DNA of 64,000 nt from Apiotrichum sp. Y4204. Lineage: Eukaryota > Basidiomycota > Tremellomycetes > Trichosporonales > Trichosporonaceae. Below, in pieces: positions 58,217 to 64,000 of the stretch. Under the pieces are notes generated by a model. The model saw only the letters and a program-made list of their open reading frames with translations. It made no database searches and was not told where the DNA came from. Position numbers and translations under genes: made by a program. The stretch is from positions 637,491 through 701,490 of the forward strand of contig JAMYHL010000015.1 in the NCBI GenBank assembly GCA_025531455.1, written 5' to 3'. Numbering within the stretch: position 1 is the stretch's first letter; each line of letters starts with the position of its first letter.

Positions 58217-60119
58217 CTATGGTGTCCAGATCTGGCGTTAGTGAGGTGTTCGAGGGAGTCGCGTCCTTAGGTGCCGATATCGAACAAGAAAGCTGAGCAC
58301 CTCGAGGATTGCCTGACAATCTCATGACTCGTCCCCGCCTCGGTATCCCCACTCGCTTGCTTCCTCGATACGCCGTCCCCCCGCTCTCCCTGGCCCACTC
58401 ACCTTGACAGTCTGGTCGACAGATCCCGTGGCGAGTACGTTGATTCTCCGCGGCTCGTCCTTGCCTGCCTTGTCTCCCTCTCCGCCGCCCATCACCGCGC
58501 GCCCCCACGCCATGCAGGTCACGAAATGCGCGTGCGCATCGACCGTCTTGAGGCACCGCCCAGTGATGAGGTCCCATACGCGGATCGTTTTATCATCGGA
58601 TGCGGAAAGCAGATGTTTTCCAGACGGGTGGAAGATGATTGCGCGGACCCAGTTGTCGTGCCCCGCCTAATGTCAGAAACATACGCTACAGCTCCACGTA
58701 CCAGAACGCGGACACACTGTCCAGATACCGTGTCCCAGATGCGAATAGTCTTGTCACGCGAGCCGGTAGCCGCAAACGCTCCAGGCGACTTTGATCCCGG
58801 CGCCGTCGGCAGTCCCCCCAGTTCCCTGATCGCAGCGTACGCCTGGACGGGCGCGAACACGGCGCACTCGACAACATGCTCGTGCCCCCGGAGCTCGACC
58901 TTTGTCTCCCCTGACGCAAGATCCCACACGCGTGAAGTCTGTCGTTAGTCGAGACCGCGCCGCGTACCCACCTGGTCGTTGGAGGCGCTGATAAGCAACC
59001 GCCCGTCGTCCGACGGCACAGCCTCGCGCACCCATTCGGCATGCCCTGTCAACGTTTTGATGCAGTATCTGATGTCAGCTACGACTCAAGTGGCTAGCTC
59101 ACCCAGTCGACACCTCCCAGACGCGGATCGTCTTGTCGCGTGATGCAGATATCAACTGCTCGCCAGTCGGCAGGAATCGCACACTCGACACCGAGTGGTC
59201 GTGTCCGTGCAGCGTCTTTGTGTTCTTGTACTCGTTTGCCGGGTCCCACAGCTTGATAGTCAAATCGGACGAACATGTTGCTGTGGTTAGCTCTGCCGCA
59301 CTCATGGCTCATCCGCACCCATGATATTGCCCTTCGGGTCAAAGTCGACATCAGCAACAGGCTTGGTGTGGCCCTTGACGGTCTGCTCAAAGTCGCCGCT
59401 CTCCCAGTCCCAAATCTTGACGGTCGAGTCTTCGCTCGCACTTGCCAAAACGGTCCATGTCGGGTGGAAGGCGACGCGTGTAATCGGTGCGCGGTGGGAC
59501 GAGAGCGTGTGGCGTGCTGGTGCGCGGGGAAGGAAAAGTGTCGAGGAAGATGCTGCTGTGCGTGGAGAAGACGCGAGTTCTGCGGCGAGTGCTGCATTGC
59601 GTGCTTCGAGGTCCATAATCTGCGAGTCAGTCATGCCTGTTACCGATGGAAGGCCTCCCGAGGGAAATGTGTTTCGCGCGCTGTACACTTTCGCCTGCGC
59701 GTTTCGCGCACTGCGGCGGCGCGCTGGCACGCCGCGCACGCACCTTCTTCTGAAGTCGGATCACACTGGTCCACTTCTTCTCCAGCAAGCCCGCCCATTT
59801 CCCCTTCGGGTCTGACCCGTCAAAGTCGCTGATATCTGCCTCCTGCTCGAGTGCCGCGTACGTGCCATGCATGCCTGCTGACTGCAGGTAGGAGAGCATT
59901 GCTCGGTGGCTGCGGTCAGCAAAGCCGGGAGGATGGCGAGAGGAGGAAGGCGCGATTCCAGAAGACAGTCTTGGAGTGCCGCAAGCCACGATGCATGCTC
60001 ATGTCATCTTGGGAGTTCTGTACAGCCGAGGAGGCGCGCGAGCATATGTCGCATACCGCTTTCCAACATTTCTCAACTCACAGCTCATCCTTCTGTCGCT
60101 CCGACAACAGTGTACTCAT
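58217..60119 (-). CDS. PAC1: Dynein regulator LIS1/PAC1/NudF
   Basis: Predicted 431-aa LisH-WD40 protein that binds dynein and controls nuclear positioning. Eight exons: 60119-60082, 59909-59744, 59619-59319, 59280-59103, 59068-58972, 58938-58702, 58666-58403 and 58231-58217; introns are 33-172 nt. The N-terminus reads [37 protein letters not shown] (LisH). A coiled coil follows ([21 protein letters not shown]). Seven WD repeats follow, with [51 protein letters not shown] and the final TVKIWTP. The last exon is just 15 nt and was found because it completes that last repeat. WD repeat 5 has an insert ([19 protein letters not shown]). Length is the norm for the family. Confidence 0.95.
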
Positions 60120-60720
60120 GATGGGCTTGATGGAGGTGGAGAGCCCGCAATGATGACGAGGGCGGTCCTGTGATCCTGCGACTGAGATCCTGTGACTGTG
60201 ATCCTGCGGCCGCGGAGTGTTGTTGTTGTTGTGCTCGACAAGGACTGGTGGTGGACAACTTTGGTGGTGGACGCAGATGCTCCCGCCTCGTCAGCGGCGG
60301 CCGTCGTATGTGCGCGGGGCTCGGTCGTGTCCGTACCAAGCCGTTTCGAGTGTGAATGCGGACTTTGTGGACTGCGAGTGGGCGATGCGCGCGGAGATGC
60401 GGGCAATGGGTACCGGGTGGAGTGTGTTCCGGCGAGAGCGATGGCAATGTGAGAGAGTGTGCGTGTGTGAGATTTAGGAAGATTGAAAGAGGGTGTGTGT
60501 TGATGGATGGAAAGGAGAGGAAAACGATGGGTTGTGGATGGATGGATGTTGATTGCATCTGCAACAGTCACTGTAGAGTCACACGCGTTTGTGTGTGAAA
60601 CCCAAGATTCAGATAGCCCCAGCCCAGCCAAGCCAGCCATCTTGGAGGTGGGACACACATATAATCCCATCCACCTCCACCTCTCAATTCCACCCACTTT
60701 CCTCCGTCACCACATCCAAC
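60120..60720. promoter_or_regulatory. Bidirectional promoter between LIS1 and the enoyl-CoA isomerase gene
   Basis: 601 bp between divergent start codons. Near 60168-60210 three imperfect GATCCTG[TC]GACTG units occur on the LIS1 side. A short C/T-rich leader precedes 60721. Confidence 0.5.
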
Positions 60721-62133
60721 ATGGACGCCTCCCAGTACAACGGCCAGTTCTTCCGTGCCTCCGAGCCGGCGCAGCACGTCCTCCTCCTCGAGATGAACAG
60801 GTGCGTCTGCGGACAATAGCCCCTCCCGTTGTGTCGCCGTGAGCCCCTCGGCGTACGCGCATGGACCACCCCGCATCTCAGGCACCCTGACTGTGACTGA
60901 CGCTGGACCCCCATTCCGTGATCCGTGACCGTGACCGACCTATTCCATGCATCGCCAACGCCCATCTCACCGTCTTGACCATACAGGGGGCCCGTCAACG
61001 CCTTCCACGATGCGTGAGTGCCGAGACCCAGCACGCCTGACGTCCAGGTTCTGGATGGAGCTGCGCGCAATCGTCGACCGCGTTTCGTACGACCCCATGG
61101 TCCGCGTCATTGTCCTCTCCTCGGCCCTTGACAAGTTTTTCACCGCCGGCCTCGACAGTGAGTAGCCCAGTTCGTTCTCGCTCACACGCAGTCAAGGCCG
61201 CGTCCATCGCGAACAAGGGCCAGGTTGTCGATGTCGCCCGCAAGGCCCTCCAGATGCAGCACCACATCTCGGTAGGTATTTTGACCGGCAACCGAAAACC
61301 CGCAATAGCCGGAATTTCATGGCTGACTCTTCCAGGACTTCCAGGATGCGATTACCAGCCTCGAGCGCGCCCGCCAGCCCGTCATTGCCGCCCTGTACGG
61401 CCACTCGCTCGGCCTTGCGGTTGACATTGCCTCGGCGTGCGACATCCGTCTCGCCGCCGCGGACGTCGTGCTTGGCATCATGGTGGGTGGCTACTTTCAG
61501 TGTCGGCGATCGCCGCCGCCACTGTGTACTCTAGTTTGTGCCTGCTCACACCATCAGGAGGTCAAGGTTGGCCTCGCCGCCGACATCGGCACGCTCCAGC
61601 GCCTGCCCAAGATCGTCGGCAACGGATCCAAGGCCCGCGAGCTCGCCATGACTGGTCGCAAGTTCGGTGCTGCCGAGGCCAAGGAGATCGGCTTTGTCTC
61701 CGCCGTCATTCCCGGCTCCCGCCAGGAGGTCATTTGTGAGTGAAGTGTGCAGGGCGATGGCAGTGAATTGCATGAGGGGGAAATGTACATGCACGCAGGA
61801 TTGACACTAACTTCAGCCGCTGCAGTCAAGCTCGCGGCCGAGATCGCCGGCAACTCGCCGATTGCCGTCGTCGGCACCAAGCACATTATGAACTACTCGC
61901 GCGACCACAGGTGTGTGCTGAACAACAAACTCCAATAGCACAATACTGACCGCAGCGTCGCCGAGGGCCTCGCGTATCAGGCCGCCGTGAACATGAGCTT
62001 ACTCCAGTCGGAGGTGGGTAGAGACCCGCAATGTTGGAACTGACGACAGGACACTGTCGCCTCGATCAAGGCCGTGCGCACCAAGACGCAGCCCGTCTTT
62101 GCGCCGATCTCGGACCCCAAGGCAAAGCTCTAG
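60721..62133 (+). CDS. Peroxisomal enoyl-CoA hydratase/isomerase (ECH1-type dienoyl-CoA isomerase)
   Basis: Predicted 285-aa crotonase-fold enzyme of fatty-acid beta-oxidation, probably delta3,5-delta2,4-dienoyl-CoA isomerase. Nine exons: 60721-60800, 60987-61013 (27 nt), 61048-61157, 61192-61271, 61336-61482, 61558-61735, 61817-61910, 61956-62013 and 62050-62133; introns are 34-186 nt. Motifs in order: LLEMNRGPVNAFHDAFWMEL, VIVLSSALDKFFTAGLDIKAA (CoA-binding and first oxyanion-hole strand), QPVIAALYGHSLGLAVDIASACDIRLAAADVVLGIMEVKVGLAADIGTLQRLPKI (second oxyanion turn HSLGLA and the acidic catalytic segment), then AMTGRKFGAAEAKEIGFVSAV. The ADIGTLQRLP stretch is typical of ECH1-type isomerases. 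The protein ends in AKL, a type 1 peroxisomal targeting signal. Confidence 0.92.
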
Positions 62134-64000
62134 TAGTGCGGGAATGTCGGTCGATCTAGGTTATTGTGTTATCTAGGTTATGGGACACCAGTTGGGAGTG
62201 ATCGGAGCTATGGGAGCCATATAGCCATAGGAGCCATAGGGGAAAGGCGATGTGAAGAAGTTTGTTATGCAGCACAGGACGAGATAAGCATAAGCGGGTT
62301 CGAGTGGCGGACGCTTGCCGAATGTGGCATGTGGCACAAAGGGGGCAGCTCGCGCTTGCACGCTTGGTACTGATCGTACTGAATTGCACGAGATTTATCA
62401 TGATCATCATGAACATGAATAGACGTGGGACAAAGTTTGGGTCAAAGAATGTAGGACGCGTGCTTGCATCCATGCCCTCCATGCTCTGCGCTCTGCATCA
62501 CGTCGGGGTTAAGACCCCACGAACATGAAACACGCGCCGACGTGGGCCTCTTCTGCAGCTCTGCAGCGCGGCAGCTGTGCACCTCCAACCTCGCATCCTG
62601 CTCCCCAATTCCAGGCATGCCGTACACGGGCACGCGTGTTCCTGCGAAATTTCCGCACCTTTGCGCTGGCCGTTCCTGCCGCCGTCGACGCAGAGTGCAC
62701 AGAGGATTTTTCATTGGGCCACTACCTTCGTGTACTAGGCCACTAGGATCCTAGGACATTGCGCGGACGAGTCACATTGTGAGGACGTGAGTGACGGTGC
62801 GGCTCACGCACCCATGTAGACGGCATGCCGCACCCGCCGTCACACCAGATCACACTCGGCCGCGTCGACCCTTGGGAGCATGTAGGACATTAGGCCATAG
62901 GACATTCGACGCGCGAGTACGCGGTGTGACACTGCACAGAGAGAGGGAACAAGTGTGGTAATAGCGGCCCTCACCCGTTCACCCGTTCGTGCTCCCTGCC
63001 TCTGGGCCTCTGGGTTTAAACTTTGGGCGGCACGCGGCTCACCCACACGGCAGGGGGCGGACATGAGGACATGAGTACACGAGATCTTACGGGCGCGCGG
63101 TGCGAGGGGAACAGCGCAGTAGAGAAACAGAGATTTAGAGATCTCGTACCAGGTCTACCAGAGCCTCCATCCCGATGCTCGCGCGGGGGGGGGTGCATTC
63201 GGCGTCGAGGATCGAGCGCGGATGGGCATGACCGCTCCGCTCCGTCTTTGTGTCTTCCCTCCGAGAGGTGCCTCAAGTGTCTTCCCTCCATGCTTTTCTA
63301 CCTGCGTTTCTCGGCGCCGTCTTCTCTCTGCTCACAATCTCCGAAGCTCCGACGTCGAGCCCTACATGCTTATTCCTTCACTGCGCGATCTGCGAGCAGT
63401 TCCCAATGCATGCGATGCACATATGCACAAAGTGCATGTGATACGATCCTTCGCACCAAGTAAATTTACAGAGTCTGGTTTACGGCATACACATCCTCAA
63501 CAAAGCTCACCAGGACCACTACCGCCCATGGGCCATGGGCCAGCCCGCCGTTGCCTCGACGTCTGGCCTTATTTGCTCTGGCCTTATTTGCTCCTCCCTC
63601 CCCGCCATCCCGCACGCTTCCACAATTCCACGCCGGCCACGCCTAGCACTCCGTGCACTCCGAACTTCAAACTGCCTGCCCTCTCCTTTGGCGCTCCTCT
63701 TGCTGCGTCTGTTCTTGGTCCCCTCCCCCGGTGTCATTCGCTCTCCCCGCGCGCCCTCCCACCCCACACGTACACCACTCCTCTCCCTCCCACTGTGCTT
63801 CTCCCACCGCTTCCTCCCCCCGATTCTGCCACATCCCGTCTCCTCCTCTCTCATCTCCCATCTCCTCCCCGCCCCGCCCCGCCCCCTCCTTTCCTTTCAT
63901 CCCACCCCCCGCGCCCCTCCTGTGGCTACCCTTTTCTTTCACTTTGCGTGTTTCCGGCGTGTGGGATCCGTGTCTCATCTCTCTTTCTCTCTCCACCTCT
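62134..64000. other. Intergenic region; pyrimidine-rich right edge may be a leader of a gene beyond the window
   Basis: No gene is recognised. The first few hundred bases are the 3' UTR region of the isomerase gene. From about 63590 to 64000 the plus strand is strongly C/T-rich, as in the leaders of other plus-strand genes here, so a rightward gene may start just past the edge. Confidence 0.5.

Noticed and set aside
1..64000. A biosynthetic, defence or mating-type gene cluster
   Set aside because: Gene contents are unrelated housekeeping functions without tailoring enzymes, homeodomain or pheromone genes, or repeat-flanked modules.

Overview
The window is nuclear DNA from a GC-rich, intron-rich fungus, most likely a basidiomycete yeast of the Tremellomycetes (Trichosporonales or Cryptococcus-like). 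The evidence is that almost every gene carries tiny GT-AG introns of about 30-50 nt with CTGAC/CTAAC branch sites just before the AG. Leaders are long and pyrimidine-rich, genes are closely packed, and the protein set includes an SF3a2 that begins MDYQNR. A patch of CCCCCTAA-like units (56823-56902) resembles the complement of the Cryptococcus telomere repeat. I saw no rRNA, tRNA, CRISPR array or intact transposon.

Layout, left to right. 1-1046: 3' part of Mediator MED16 (+). 1239-2250: RRM/FoP-type RNA-binding, ALY/REF-like protein (-). 2251-8728: about 6.5 kb without a convincing large gene, probably including a long leader, with one 61-codon ORF at 7955. 8729-11470: glycogen-targeting PP1 regulatory subunit (+). 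11471-14314: non-coding with 9-bp minisatellites. 14315-16100: secreted/single-pass membrane protein (+). 17220-20033: NVJ2/TEX2-type PH-SMP lipid-transfer protein (+). 21010-21800: small membrane protein (+). 22165-23713: NSE2/MMS21 SUMO ligase (-), divergent from RFA1 (24134-26170, +). 26445-27575: Borealin (-). 27992-31248: CFT2/CPSF100 (-). 31249-34879: spacer and leader. 34880-39814: PH-Sec7-PH ARF-GEF (+). 40149-40948: SF3a2/PRP11 (-), divergent from RRP8 (41190-42647, +). 42748-47136: dynactin p150 (-), divergent from eIF3k (47604-48723, +). 48925-51442: dynamin-like GTPase (-). 52087-54275: Mahogunin-type RING protein (-). 55128-56390: ELL-associated factor EAF (-). 57318-57818: LYR protein MZM1 (+). 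58217-60119: LIS1/PAC1 (-), divergent from a peroxisomal enoyl-CoA hydratase/isomerase (60721-62133, +). 62134-64000: spacer ending in a pyrimidine-rich tract.

Most of the window is ordinary housekeeping sequence: transcription (MED16, EAF), RNA processing and export (ALY-like, SF3a2, CFT2), ribosome and translation (RRP8, eIF3k), genome maintenance and mitosis (RFA1, NSE2, Borealin) and the dynein pathway (p150, LIS1). I found no gene cluster that looks like a new multi-gene system. The more notable signals are small: an 8-nt microexon in SF3a2, two MluI cell-cycle boxes in the NSE2/RFA1 shared promoter, a duplicated C-terminal motif in the SMP protein, Asp in place of the Sec7 glutamic finger, a long insert inside a RING, interstitial telomere-like repeats, and very short introns (down to 30 nt). 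All exon coordinates were assembled by hand from splice signals and reading-frame continuity.
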